Assembly: GCA_010015675.1 (NCBI GenBank) | Contig: ML976988.1 | Coordinates: 755,134 to 819,133, forward strand | Length of the DNA stretch: 64,000 nt | Reading direction: 5' to 3' | Origin: Byssothecium circinans | Lineage: Eukaryota; Ascomycota; Dothideomycetes; Pleosporales; Massarinaceae | Shown here: positions 33,493 through 44,640 of the stretch, in pieces | Layout: each line of letters starts with the position of its first letter | Numbering within the stretch: position 1 is the first letter of the stretch | The notes under the pieces: model-generated | What the model saw: only the letters and a program-made list of their open reading frames with translations | Told to the model about the DNA's origin: nothing | The model's database searches: none | Translations under genes and position numbers: made by a program

Positions 33493-33998
33493 TTAAAGGA
33501 ACCTAACGAGTGAGCGCGACACGGGCCCTTTATCCTTATGCAATGGACGTCGCGGTGAATGATAGACGCTTGCTTTCTAGGCGAAGACGGAAAGAAAGGT
33601 ATGGCTTGCGCTGGTTGCTGGGGGAATGTGCCAGTCGCTGATTTGTTTCCCGGTGAAGGTGAAGTTGAGACATCGATGCAAATCGTTATAATGCACGTCA
33701 TGGAAGCAATGTCTCATATGAGGAAGCAGTGTTCTGTCCCTTACGACATGTTTCCGTCGTTTGCGCCATCTACGTGGTTTCACACTGTACTTACTGCCCA
33801 GGTCATCCAGAGTCGACACCCACACTATACATGCCACGGCTCTCGCTGTAGTAGAAGCCCTAAGATATACACAACCTTCCAAATATGGAGTTTACAAATT
33901 ACAACCTGGTCCGCTGGAGGCTCAGATACGACCACAACTTCCTCCTCTTCCTCGTGCCTGCCCCCTTCAATCATATTAATCCCTACCCCATTGCTGTT
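33493..33998. other. Intergenic region between mvp1 3' end and upstream ORF, no gene seen
   Basis: Frames of 70-150 codons on both strands lack domains. The region presumably holds the 3' UTR of the sorting nexin gene on the minus strand. Confidence 0.4.
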
Positions 33999-36357
33999 CT
34001 AGTCTCCCAAAGGCATCCCTTCCACCTCCTCACTCAACACCCGCCAGTTTTCCGCTTGCAATTCTGCGTATTTGACCCTCTCCTGACTCCAGTCTTGATG
34101 CAACCGACTTACATGGTACTGGCTCTGCTGGAAGAAAAGCACTTCGTCGCGGATACATTCTATGATGAAAACGCCTCGTGCATGTTGCTGCACTATGCTC
34201 TCCTTGTCCTATAGATTCATTAGCCCCATGTCAAACTAAGCGCCATGTGCCATCTTACTCTGAAAATAGCTTCTTCCACCTTCTCTGCCTCGCCAGGCTT
34301 GATCATGTGCGGCTCTTTACTCCTGATCCCCTGCAACTTCTGTTCGTTCTTCACTATCCGCTGCTCGAGATACGGGATGTTGTCCTTGGCGTACTTCTCT
34401 CTCCGGTCAAACATATCGCGCATGCTAACAAGAGCGTCCCGTTGCCGCTTCAGATCCTCCAGGACACCTTCTTCCCATCCCTTCGCCTCATCCTCTAACA
34501 ACGTCTTCGACTGAGCTAGGTGCTTGGCTGTGGAGCTCAGGCCTGCGTTCAGCAGTGGCACGTCATTCGTGTCGCAAGCGTACGTGTCCTTGGATGCCTC
34601 TGTCACCGACTGCAAGACTGTTGCAAAGCGAGCATATTCCGCGGCCATGCCTTCATTCCGTTTGGTGAGACGCTCCATCATGTTGCATAGACTTATGTAG
34701 TACTCAGCTGATCGGCGGACACCAGCGCGGACAGTATCAAAAAGGTCGGGCAGAGTCTTGGGCAGCGAATCCTCCAGGTCCGGTGGCAGGGCTTTGCCGG
34801 TGAATTCTTCCTGCACTGACAGGTTGGCTTGTTTGCGCCATACAGCAAGTTCCTACAAAGTTGTCAGAAGCGTGATGATTAGAGGGTTTCCGAGAACATA
34901 CCGTGGGTACGGTCAAAAATATTATGACCAGCTGCTCTTGGCCCAAGACAGGGTGCCTGACAAGCGCGTTCGCAAATCGTGCCAAACCTCGCCTCCTCTT
35001 CTCAATGAAACTCGAATCTGTAGCTATATAGTTGCCATTGACTGAGAACATGTTCAATTAACGTTATGGGGCTTTGGGTGGCAAGGTACTTACTAGCAAC
35101 TCTCTTGGGAGGTAGTAGTGGCAATTGCCGGAATGGGTACCGCTTGTGTAGACAGTCTAGCAACCATACAAAGTCGCTATATCGGCGCACGACCTTGCTG
35201 TTCCGACGCAGACTGGTTACTTCGTAGTTCCGGTGTTGAAACAAAAACACACCCTCTTTCTCGGCGATGGCCGTGACTGTGATGTTCTCCTCGGGCCCTG
35301 TCCCCACAATATGCCCTCCACCAAGAGATCTGCCTAAACCAGCTGGGTTGCTAGACCCACCCTCTCCTGAGGATAGCGGTCCGAAGCCTTCGCCTCCAAT
35401 TGCAGGAGCAGAGAAGTCTTGAGTCGGACCTCCACTGAATCCTCCCCAGCCACCTTCGCTGGCATACGAGCTTGGACGCTGTGACGTCTGGTCTGTGGTG
35501 GGATTGGGAGAAGAGACCGAATTCGTAGTGAATTGGCTAGTCGTTCTCGTGGCTGAAGGTCCATTGGTACCATTCGGTCGCGGCGGTACAGTTGTGTAGC
35601 TAGAATGGTTGTGCCCGCGATGCAAGTCCGGACTGCCCCATGGATCCACCTCAGGGTCACCAAACGACTGCTTGCGCATTGGAGCACGCGACCTGCTTGG
35701 CGTCGAAGCTTGCTGCGATAAAGGTTGCTGTAGCGGTGTTGGCGGCGGTGGATCTTGGGCTGGAGGGTTGGGGGGCGTAGGTTCAGGCTTTGCTTTCTGG
35801 GGCAGTGATACCGAGGGCACTGGGAGGTCTAATGCAGCCATACAGTCAGTGGAAATGGAAACTATACAGATTTATGCCGCCGACGTACTTCTCTTCCGCT
35901 CGTCCACGCTGTCCAGTGTCACGTCGTCGCCCTCTTGCGCCAGTCCAATCAGCGCATACAGCACATTGAACTCGTTCCTCCCCGCGCCACTCGATTGCTG
36001 TCCCGGCTGCGAGACAATTCCCAGTATCTTGTCCTGTGTATCGCTCGGCAGCCCACTGCTTCCCAACAGCTCTTTTATCGCGTCAATGCTAATCGCGTTT
36101 CCCGCACCCCCGTCGGCTTCTAGCAGCGAGTCGAAGGCGTCGATGTACGAGTCGGGCACGTCTGAAGCGGGAAGCAGTGACTTGACCAGCGAACCGCGCG
36201 CAGCTTTCTTGGGTGTCGGGAAGCCCCACGGAGAGTCGTCGCCGCTGCCCTCGAGGTCGTCGGCGAACAGGCTGTTGCCCGCAGGCTTTGGGTCGTCGTC
36301 GAAGAGCGACGATTGTTTGGGTCGCGAAGGTTGATCTTCATCGCCAAAGAGAGACAT
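33999..36357 (-). CDS. mvp1: Sorting nexin Mvp1 (PX-BAR protein, SNX8 orthologue)
   Basis: Five exons: 36,357-35,889, 35,828-35,094, 35,041-34,902, 34,852-34,259 and 34,208-33,999, all joined in phase, giving 715 residues. The N-terminus (MSLFGDEDQPSRPKQSSLFDDD) and the following EH-like helices (AIKELLGSSGLPSDTQDKI) are typical of filamentous-fungal Mvp1. A long Pro/Ser/Gly-rich linker follows (~160-335). The PX domain (~335-455) shows RRYSDFVWLLDCL, LPPKR and FIEKRRRGLARF, the phosphoinositide-binding blocks. A C-terminal BAR-type coiled coil (~480-710) contains FDTVRAGVRRSAEYY and ends GMPLGD. Mvp1 works at endosomes in retrieval and vacuolar protein sorting. All introns are 48-62 bp. Intact as read. 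Confidence 0.93.
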
Positions 36358-37028
36358 TGCGTGAATGTGTAAGCCGAGAAGGAATTGTGATGGATATCAT
36401 CAAACCCTAGAGAATGCTGCGATGGTTCCGCGCGTAGTTGGAGCAGATGAGATGCTGGCGGTGATGATAACAGGCATGTTCGTCACTCGAGCTATGATAT
36501 GCCTGACACGCGGCGGGAGGTCAAGGAACAGCTACCCGCGCGCGCTACGGCCAAAGCTCGACTTGATCCTCACCACGCACGCTGCTTGATTATCTTAGCA
36601 CTAGTATCCCTCAAGACATAATTGAACAGTTCACTGGATAGATATGAGAGTCGGCGCTCTCATTCAAAAACCATCATCATAAAATCTGACTACAAGCGTT
36701 CTTGCCAATCAATTCGAGTTCGCTAGCGACACCAATGCTTTTCAGTCCCAATTCCTAGCCCGACCCAGCATAAGTCGAATATCGTAACTCGACAGGGTAT
36801 CATGGATTGAGATAATCCTATTCAAAAACAAATCGCTCCCTGCAAACCACTCCAGTATCCCGTACATGCAACCATTCGCCAAAACTCATGCCAATGCTAT
36901 GCGTGTGTAGATATGTCCACCCAGTATTTCCGAATGCGCCATGTCGTGAATCTCAATATATACTGGCACCAAAGGCCATCATTAAATAGTAACAGATGGA
37001 AAAGTGGAACGCAAATGCGCCGTGCTGA
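36358..37028. other. Intergenic region between palH 3' end and mvp1 start
   Basis: About 670 bp with no gene. It should contain the promoter of mvp1 and the 3' UTR of palH, which run in the same direction. No repeat or RNA feature recognised. Confidence 0.4.
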
Positions 37029-39425
37029 CTATCGATCGTGATCGCTTCGTGTCGGTGAGTTAGGTTGAATGCCAGGCTCACCCTGGTACTGAAAGTCCAG
37101 CGAGGCAATGTGTGGGTCAGAAACCTCATTCCCTAGTGCAACTGACGGGGACCGGGAAGGCACCCCGTTCTCCAGATCGAGTGGTTGTCGTGCATTTGGC
37201 CTCTGGAAAGTTTCCGGTGTAAAGCGGATGCGTGAAGTGCGATTAGGCGATGTTGAGGAAATACCACTGCCACCCTGCTGTTCTGGCGAATCAGTACCAC
37301 TGTGTGGTGTAGACTCATCGGTGCTTTCTGGCACGGAATGGTGTGGCTCCTTGTCGACTTGAATCCCTGCTCCTGGGGTGACACCCTCTGACTGTTGTAA
37401 GATTTCTGGAGACCATGTTCTCCCACGAGGTTGAGCAGGTATTATAGTAACCGGCAGGTTCCCCCCATCTTGAGGGTCGCTGGTCTTCTTGGACCTGAAC
37501 TTCTCTCCTTGCTGAGCAGCGAATGTGCCCAAGCGATCCTTCAAGGCTAGACCTGTGTAATTTCGCTGGGGTATGTTGATTGTGACATCTCCAACGCCCA
37601 GCGGCTCAATTAAATGTCCTCGCTGGACCTCTGGGGGAGGTGAGCGACCTTTCCGTCGGAATGGATTCACACTAGCAACTGCTTGCCAATTCCATCGGTT
37701 TCTCCCTCTAACGGGTTCCGTTTCTTCTTCAGTGACAATTCCTTTCTCGGTGTCCCAGCTTGAGCTTCGAGCGTGGCTTTGATCTGTAGTAGCATCCGGA
37801 AGGGCATTCACATTCTCTTGTCGTTCTTCGATTTGGACTGGCAATGGGGGCGGGGTGTCGCTCACGGCGTGATAGCGCACAGCATAAACCGTGCTGTCCG
37901 CGCTTGCAGTGTCGGTGCGGCTGACCGGAGAAGCGCTTACAGGTGGTGGGCTTTGCAATGGCCTATATGTGCGCGAATTCCTCTTGTTGCGTTGCGCCGA
38001 CTCAGATCGACGAGCAGCTGGCGGAGGCGCTGGAATGTGGATCGTGCGCTTCTTGCGTGCCTCTGTGGCAGGCGTGTCTTTTCTTGTCCTGCCCAGTCGG
38101 TGTGCGAGATGAACAAAACGAGCAGTCCGTCCAGATGTGAAGGCACCACCGCTCTCTCCGTTATCCTTTGGTCTCTTCTTCTCGTCTGACTTTTGGTTGT
38201 TGCCGTGCCATCCAAGCTCATGTGATGGTGTAGTGTCGAGCATTTCGTCTCCATCGTATATCTCCCTTCCAAGAATACCGTCTTTTCTTTCCTCTCTTTC
38301 CAGCGCTTCAATGCGCTCTACCCACTCCCAGACAATGACACTGGCGGCGGCAGCTCCGACCCATCTGAAGTAGTCTCCCCAGCCAGCAATGGTGTAGTTA
38401 GAGATGTCAGTAATAAAGAAAACAACGGGCGTAAGAAGGGCGACGATGGACAGCAAAGCGACCAACGAGAGGTTCCACATCATCGGGTGATAGAAGGCGT
38501 ATCTGCGCTTGGTGATGGAGTAGTACATGACCCACGCGGCATAGAGCATACTGAGGGATAATTGGAATAGGTAACTGAGGGCGGGAATGGCAGTTTCGAA
38601 ATGGCGAGGACTGCGTTTTGTGTTGTAGGGTCCGAAGCTGTTGAGGCAGCTGAATGTTATATCGAAGAGAATGAGGGCGAATCCTACCCATTTGATAATG
38701 ACCTTCTCTTTATGACGCGGAAACAGTCGAATGAGTGTCTGGACTTGGGCAAGCCAGAGGAAGATGTCGGATATGACGCGGGACACCTTGATCTCCAAGC
38801 CTGACACGACTTCGTCACGCAGTTGCATAGCGTCCATGAATCCCTCGTTGTACTGGCGTTCCGCGATCCGAAACGTGTCGGCGGTGGCAAGCGTCAGCGA
38901 GATGGCGACCGTCAGCGCAGCAGCCTTCTGCAACCACGGGCGCGTTCCAACTCCAATGATAGATCCTCCTCCTGAGGCGCCCCCGATCATTCCGCGTCGA
39001 CCCATCAGTCCTGACCGTCCCGACGCTCCCCCGACGAAAAAGGTGCGCGGAGTGATCATGAGCATGATAACGAGCATCCAGGCAATAACAGTCGCAGCGC
39101 CTGTCGCGTAGGCCTGCGGCGTGATGGAGGCGTGAAAGGGGTCCCGCATGTCGGCAATGCTCGTCACGCCGCCTTCCATGCCGCCATTGACCTGGGCGGC
39201 CTCGGTCGGCGGGCATTTGGGCACGAACAGGGCGTCGGACTCGAGTTCGATGTAGTGGTCGGGCGATATTTGGACGACACCCAGCGAGGGAAGCGTAAAG
39301 GGCACGCAGTTCTGTCGCGCCATGTAAGCAGCCGTCCGGGGGGCCAGCGTGGTCGCGATACTCACGCGAGAGGCCTCGCTGGCCGCCGGCAGCGTTCGTT
39401 TCCACCGCGCCGCTGGGTTCTTCAT
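37029..39425 (-). CDS. palH: PalH/Rim21, seven-transmembrane ambient pH sensor
   Basis: Single exon, 798 residues. After ~100 N-terminal residues with the family pattern NCVPFTLPSLGVV, seven hydrophobic segments are visible at about 105-130, 165-186, 217-238, 243-263, 282-306, 318-341 and 354-375, then a long cytosolic tail (~380-798) rich in Ser/Pro/Arg. Conserved PalH text includes FDITFSCLNSFGPYNTKR, LFQLSLSMLYAAWV and RRYAFYHPMMWN. PalH is the plasma-membrane receptor of the Pal/Rim pathway: it recruits the arrestin PalF and the ESCRT-linked protease PalB, leading to processing of the zinc-finger factor PacC under alkaline pH. Length is normal for filamentous fungi. A G-rich tract lies ~230 bp upstream (39,652-39,700). 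Confidence 0.93.
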   Translation of the reverse strand: MKNPAARWKRTLPAASEASRVSIATTLAPRTAAYMARQNCVPFTLPSLGVVQISPDHYIELESDALFVPKCPPTEAAQVNGGMEGGVTSIADMRDPFHASITPQAYATGAATVIAWMLVIMLMITPRTFFVGGASGRSGLMGRRGMIGGASGGGSIIGVGTRPWLQKAAALTVAISLTLATADTFRIAERQYNEGFMDAMQLRDEVVSGLEIKVSRVISDIFLWLAQVQTLIRLFPRHKEKVIIKWVGFALILFDITFSCLNSFGPYNTKRSPRHFETAIPALSYLFQLSLSMLYAAWVMYYSITKRRYAFYHPMMWNLSLVALLSIVALLTPVVFFITDISNYTIAGWGDYFRWVGAAAASVIVWEWVERIEALEREERKDGILGREIYDGDEMLDTTPSHELGWHGNNQKSDEKKRPKDNGESGGAFTSGRTARFVHLAHRLGRTRKDTPATEARKKRTIHIPAPPPAARRSESAQRNKRNSRTYRPLQSPPPVSASPVSRTDTASADSTVYAVRYHAVSDTPPPLPVQIEERQENVNALPDATTDQSHARSSSWDTEKGIVTEEETEPVRGRNRWNWQAVASVNPFRRKGRSPPPEVQRGHLIEPLGVGDVTINIPQRNYTGLALKDRLGTFAAQQGEKFRSKKTSDPQDGGNLPVTIIPAQPRGRTWSPEILQQSEGVTPGAGIQVDKEPHHSVPESTDESTPHSGTDSPEQQGGSGISSTSPNRTSRIRFTPETFQRPNARQPLDLENGVPSRSPSVALGNEVSDPHIASLDFQYQGEPGIQPNSPTRSDHDR

Positions 39426-40860
39426 CCTCGGCTACTATACTGGTCCAGCAGCAATGGGCGCGAGGTCGAGTTGTCCCATATCAGTTCAGACGAGCGGCAT
39501 TCCTCCAAGTGGTTCGTGCAGGTGTCCGTTCGAGTGCGTCGTGTGTTCTGGGCGTGGGCGTGAGCGGGCGGTGGTGGAGGAGCGGCAAGGCACAGGCAGG
39601 AAGGCTTGAGTGAACTTGGCGTGCTTGGGGTATGCGGTGGGACGAGGAGGCGGCTGGGGGCACTGGGGCACCGGGGGCACCGGAGGCACCGGGGGGGCGC
39701 ACGCTGGAACGAGCTAGGCGTCGCTTTGGAATCAAGTCCTGACTTCACTGCCTCCTTTGGGCCTAGCAAAAACGCTGTGGGTGTCGGAACCCCTCACCCT
39801 CACCCTCACGATTCGCTCCACATCCACAGGAGAGCACATTGTGGACCTCTGTCCAAACCGATGGCTGTCGTCTCCAGACAGCTCAGCAATAATAACGGTA
39901 TTCTGCTTGCCGTGCTCTTGAGAGCTCGGGAGGCGATCGTGTTGTGACTCGGCCTCGCCACAGCCGCCACAAGTGCTGTGTCAGACTAAACAACGAAATA
40001 TGTGGTCCCTGAGCAACGGTTCAATTGGATCCTTTCGTGCCTTTACAAATCATGTCGGTTATTATTGAGAGGTGTTTGGATAACGGTCAAACATGGCCGG
40101 TATGCGCTACGGATGCCGTTTCTCTCCGTTCCGCACATGCAGTTTCAAAAGGCAGGCCACTCACGTGACACTCAATAATCCATGGATGACATCCAGATGT
40201 CTGGAGTTCCTGGTGCATATCATAACTTGCTTCATTTTTTTGGCGTCAGACAAGTCGAACCACGGATAGGCACCTTGACGCAGCCAAAGGCAAGGTTCTA
40301 CCAGACGTCTGGACCGCCCTTGGAAGCAACACCAAGGCCTCTGCGCAACATAGCACGGTAGAAAACAGTCCAGCTCTTGACAGCTGCTTGAGCTGAGCAC
40401 GGAAACGCTCCATCTGGACTCGAAGGGGGAGATCGATGTGCAGATTCAATAGTGGGCGTCCTTCAAGTGGTCAATTGGAGCAAGTATTTGAATAATTCAG
40501 GTGTGCGTCTGGTTTACTATCTTCTTCAGTATAGGCGCATAGAGAACTTCCGTCTAGTCATTGGCCAGCCTTCACCAATCCCACGCAGCCTTCTACTCTA
40601 CCCAAGCGCGCAAGTACAGTCCCAGAACATCGCCAAGTCCTACATGGTGTACTAGGCCGCACGAGTCCGGCTGGCGGCATCGACTTGCCCACTCAAGCTT
40701 TAATAACGCAGCTGTACTGTAATGCCTCAAGGCATCGAATATCTGCTCACATAAGTGCTGTGGTCCATGCGCCTGACGACCCCCCTGCCTGCTTATGTGC
40801 AAGAGAACCGAAACATTGGTGACTGTATCATCGTCACCTTCCAAGCTCTTCGCTCATCTG
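39426..40860. other. Intergenic region, G-rich tract, no supported gene
   Basis: About 1.4 kb upstream of palH and downstream of Apc13. It contains the G-rich run at 39,652-39,700 and short CTCACC repeats near 39,790-39,810. Frames up to ~140 codons on either strand lack domains and are explained by the repeats. Confidence 0.45.
39652..39700 (+). repeat. G-run-rich tandem tract (possible G-quadruplex former)
   Basis: A short tandem array of units like GGGGGCACT / GGGGCACC / GGAGGCACC carries at least four runs of three or more G within about 45 bases. It lies ~230 bp upstream of the palH start codon on the template strand of that gene. Confidence 0.6.
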
Positions 40861-41408
40861 TCATCGTGGCAGCCCACTCCCAGCTCCCCCACTCGCACTC
40901 TGGGCCGCTCCAGTCGTCCCCGCAGTGCCGGTCCCAGCACCCATTCTCCTCCTACTCAGTGCTAACCTGACGGGTTCATCTCTGCCCACAGCAGCAAGCC
41001 CCCTCGTCCCAACGCCTCCAACAGCCGTCTGTCCTCCACCACCCTGACTTACGCCGGCAGTTGTCGAGCTACCTTGGCCCATGCGCTCTCCCGGAGCTCT
41101 CCTCACCAGCTCATCAAGTCCTAGATCACGCCAATTGACCTCCTTCTTTCCCTGTGTCGCACGCTGAATGCCGAAAGCAGCGTGCTGATCCGGCACTACA
41201 TCGTCCTCATCTTCGGGGTTGAGCGGCTGTAGGTGCGGCGGGATGTAGATATCTTCTGGAGGCAGGGTTGATGTAGACGGACGGGTGAAGTCTTCGATGA
41301 GGTCGGCATGATGGGAGGCGTGGAAGTGAAGGTAGGTGGCGGAGGAATCGCGAGACTGCGACCGTTAGCATCGCAGAGACGCAGATATTGATGTGTAGTG
41401 TTTACCAT
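40861..41408 (-). CDS. apc13: Anaphase-promoting complex subunit Apc13
   Basis: Two exons: only the ATG (41,408-41,406), then a 50-bp intron (GTAAAC ... branch-like GCTAAC ... CAG), then 41,355-40,861, for 165 residues. The sequence begins M|SRDSSATYLHFHASHHADLIEDF, followed by LPPEDIYIPPHLQPLNPEDEDDV, VPDQHAAFGI and the W-R-D-L-G-L motif (VNWRDLGLDELVRR). These blocks match the Apc13p family, where the LPxEDIxIP and W-x-D-L segments thread along the TPR subunits of the APC/C. The remaining C-terminus is Gly/Ala/Arg-rich and disordered. APC/C is the E3 ligase controlling mitotic exit. The start is inferred: no other in-frame ATG lies before the conserved part. Confidence 0.85.
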
Positions 41409-42805
41409 ATTAGACGGTCCAATGCGCGAGTTGAGTAGGGTCCTACGATGTCATAGATAATGGGGGGTAATGGGTCTGATGAAGGGTGGTAAGTTATGAG
41501 CGACGAAGTGTTGCTGTCATGGGCGTTGCTGCTCCACAGATCTAATCTGCGGAGTGGGCGCGACTTTCCCCACAAACAAACGCTATCCCTATCAAAGCCT
41601 AGCTCCGATCGCCCGACAGATCCAACAGATCCACCTCAAGGACAGTGGAGTTTGGATTTGCCAGCCCATCTCCCACCTGGGCGAACTTTTGGCCTCTCCC
41701 ACATGCATTAAGCAAAATGATCGGTACCATTTATCCGCTATCCATCCACGCTCGTAACGATCCGGCGTTACAAGCATAAGCATACATGGAAATCCTAGTC
41801 GGCCTGCCTTGCAAGTCCAAATGTGAACGAACGAGAAATAGTGATCAACAAAATAAGCTTGTGAGCATTTTGGCCTGCGAAGAAGAGTCTATTTCTAGCA
41901 GTTTATAACATCATATACACCTCATTTTCTTTATCCGTCGAACACTGTATTGCACAATTTAACACTTCAACAACAGATAAGTATATTTTACATGACCTTT
42001 AACAGAAAGCCTCTAGTATTAACCACTAAAAAGCATGTGATCTCATGCACTATGCATATAAAAACCCCGGCATAAGTTCGGTTTCTTCGCCGGTAGAGCA
42101 AGCGTGTGCCGAAGCCGAAGCCGAAGCCTACTACACTGGAACTCAATAGAAATCTACACCGGGGGTCTTTAAGGAGACATCGTATTCAAACAAATGCTTT
42201 GAAGTTATGCTTGCATAAGTGAACACATTGGAAAGTTGGAGTGTGGAGGATGGCGGTTGGAGAGAAAATTGGCGTAGCCCGTTTCGGTTAGAGCCGGAGC
42301 TGGCGACCCTTTCATAGCATCGCAGAGCCTCCCCACGATCAACTTAGATTCCTCTTCATAGTTTCTGTTTGAAGTAATACAGGTCAGTTTATTGCTGTGC
42401 GTGAATGTTCGTCAGGCCTCAGGCGCATCAAACTTAATGCCTACTTCTCCACATGGTCTTGAAGATGCGGCGACACAAAAAGCGGCGGCCAAAACGACAT
42501 AAAGTGCTCAAGCCCGTACCTAACAGCCCTACCATAGTATGGTTAGATGAGAAAAGGCAGACTGGTGAGTTTCCCAGCTCGCTTGCGCAAGCCAGTTGCA
42601 GGCCAACACGAAGAGGACTGCTCTTTTCACCTCAAAGATCTCCCAATCATGTCAATGTTGAGACCAGTCAGCCTTGTCGGTGGGACACAGCCTTTCATGC
42701 ATTCATTATGCACAGACTGCGCCTCGAAGGTTCCAAGTACTTCATCAAGACCTTTCAGACATTGTATCATACATTGAGCTTAAAAGCTTTCACTCGATCG
42801 GAAGG
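41409..42805. other. Intergenic region, no supported gene
   Basis: About 1.4 kb. Frames at 41,496-41,783 and 42,453-42,809 have no domains; the latter is a very Lys/Arg-rich start without homology that I can see. The part 41,880-42,060 is AT-richer than the surroundings but not RIP-like. Confidence 0.4.
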
Positions 42806-43793
42806 ATGAAATTCGACAGCCTGGGCCACACTACTATCATCATTTCATGGACAATTACAGCTTTAACGTTGTTTTGCCTGGCCGTCACAACTGCTACCCT
42901 TCTATTTAAGAAAAGAGCGTTTCCTCCGAGTGAATGGTTAAACTTTGCGGCGATTACAATAGGAATAGTTCTCATTGCTCAAAATACCCACGCCAACCTG
43001 ATTGAAGGACAAGCGAAACATCAGAGCGACCTCTCACTCAGTCGTATTGATATCTTGGCAAAGGTGCGTTACTCCCATTGGCGTATTTAGGAGGCATGGA
43101 TGTGAAAGTAGAGTCGCTAAAAGCTAATAGTCTATTACCATTCATGAAGCACTGTGGTCAACAGTCAACACTCTGATCCGCATCTCGGCATGTCTTGCTC
43201 TGCGACGCATTTTCTTCATTCCTGGTGAAGGCAAAAGAGCGCTAGTCGTCATGTCAATATCTATACTACACGGTCTCGCTTCCATCCTGGATCTTGCACT
43301 TATTTGTCGCCCTATTTCAGCGCAGTGAAGGAACGACATCAAAGCCACTTGTGGAAATCAATGGCTGTCATTTCTCATCCTGGAAATCACCGCTATATTC
43401 ATCGACTGTCTTATTCTTGCCATCCCAATGCCTAGGATCTGGAATCTGACCCGTGTTTCTCTTCGCCGTCGAGTGCAAATATTTTGCGTCTTCGAAGTCG
43501 GAGCTTTGTAGGTTATCACGGTTTTCGGCGGACGTGTGTACAGATGTACTAATAGAATTGGTAGGCTCCTCATCATCGCCGCGTTAAGACTGAGAGCGAT
43601 ACACTACGCCGTCTCTCCAGACTTCATCTATTCTCAGAGCTATCTTGGATTGCTATCTGCCCTGGCCGCTATGCTAGGCATCCTCGCATGCGCAGCCTCG
43701 CAATCTCTGTTCGTATTCCAAACCCTCAAAAACGTGTTTCGTACCAGTAGGGGGCAGCCAGTAGTAGTTGGATTAAATCAACAACGTTTGTGA
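42806..43793 (+). pseudogene. SAT4-like (rhodopsin-fold) integral membrane protein, broken
   Basis: From the ATG at 42,806 the first exon (86 codons, donor at 43,064) encodes two hydrophobic helices. Downstream text continues the fungal SAT4/rhodopsin-like pattern: L-W-S-T-V-N-T-L-I-R, S-A-C-L-A-L-R-R-I-F-F, LASILDLALICRPISAQ, then C-G-N-Q and LILEITAIFIDCLILAIPMP. There is a TGA exactly where the family has the Trp of CRP...QW (43,328), a TAG after FCVFEVGAL, and no acceptor in the right phase near 43,110. These proteins are seven-helix fungal membrane proteins, some PTH11-like receptors. As read it cannot give a full protein, though unusual splicing might remove the second stop. Confidence 0.65.
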
Positions 43794-44640
43794 GATGATG
43801 CCATTAATTAAACGAAGGATTAATAACTATAAGCTTTTAAATTTATGAAAGGATTGCTACACCATCACAAAACTGGAGATTATTTTAACATTAATTTGAC
43901 TACTTCTGCTTGTCCCCTCCAGGTACCCTCAAAAGACGTGTTTCGTAAATGCAAGTCCCACTTCTATGCACCGCCATCTTTTTCGGTGAACAGAGGACTA
44001 ACGATTGAATGAAGAGAAACCGAAGAAGAAAGAAGACAACGACAGTATATTCCATGTTTGTCGCGCATGGGTTTACGGACGCGCGGATGTACCGAGGGGA
44101 CAGAAACTGCCACAACGACCCCCTTCTTTGCTTTTAGCAGGTCCAGACCCCGCAATTGACGAAGATGGAGAAAGGTCGCGATTGTATGGAACGATGGGCT
44201 TGAGCGCAGCTTTGGTTGATAGGACATTGCATGCATCTTGTGGCCGGAGAGATGCATTCTTTGACGTGGAAGCATTGGTTGGAGGGAAAAATGACCTTGA
44301 TTTGGAAGACTCGATCCAAACAGAGAGGTAACTTATTTAAATTTTCCGCAGAGGAATTTACATGGGAGAGTGAACATATCGGGAAAATGAAAAATACCCA
44401 AGGTCGTACAAGGCGAGCTGCGCTTAGATATCTCAATGTAAGACGGTGCACACAAGCCTACAGAGTGGTATCATCGACGTCATCTTCATCCAAGCGCGCT
44501 TTCAAGTCCAAAGATACATGCGACAATCTCACCAAGTCTTGCCGTAGGCGCAAAAAGACCCTGCTGGCAACCTTGAGCGATGTGAGATTCTTCAGCGAGC
44601 CGACGCACAGCATAAATCCGCTAGAAATGACGTTCAAATT
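43794..44640. other. Intergenic region, no supported gene
   Basis: Overlapping frames on both strands (70-145 codons) show no domains and shadow one another. A mildly AT-rich stretch lies at 43,800-43,900. Confidence 0.35.
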
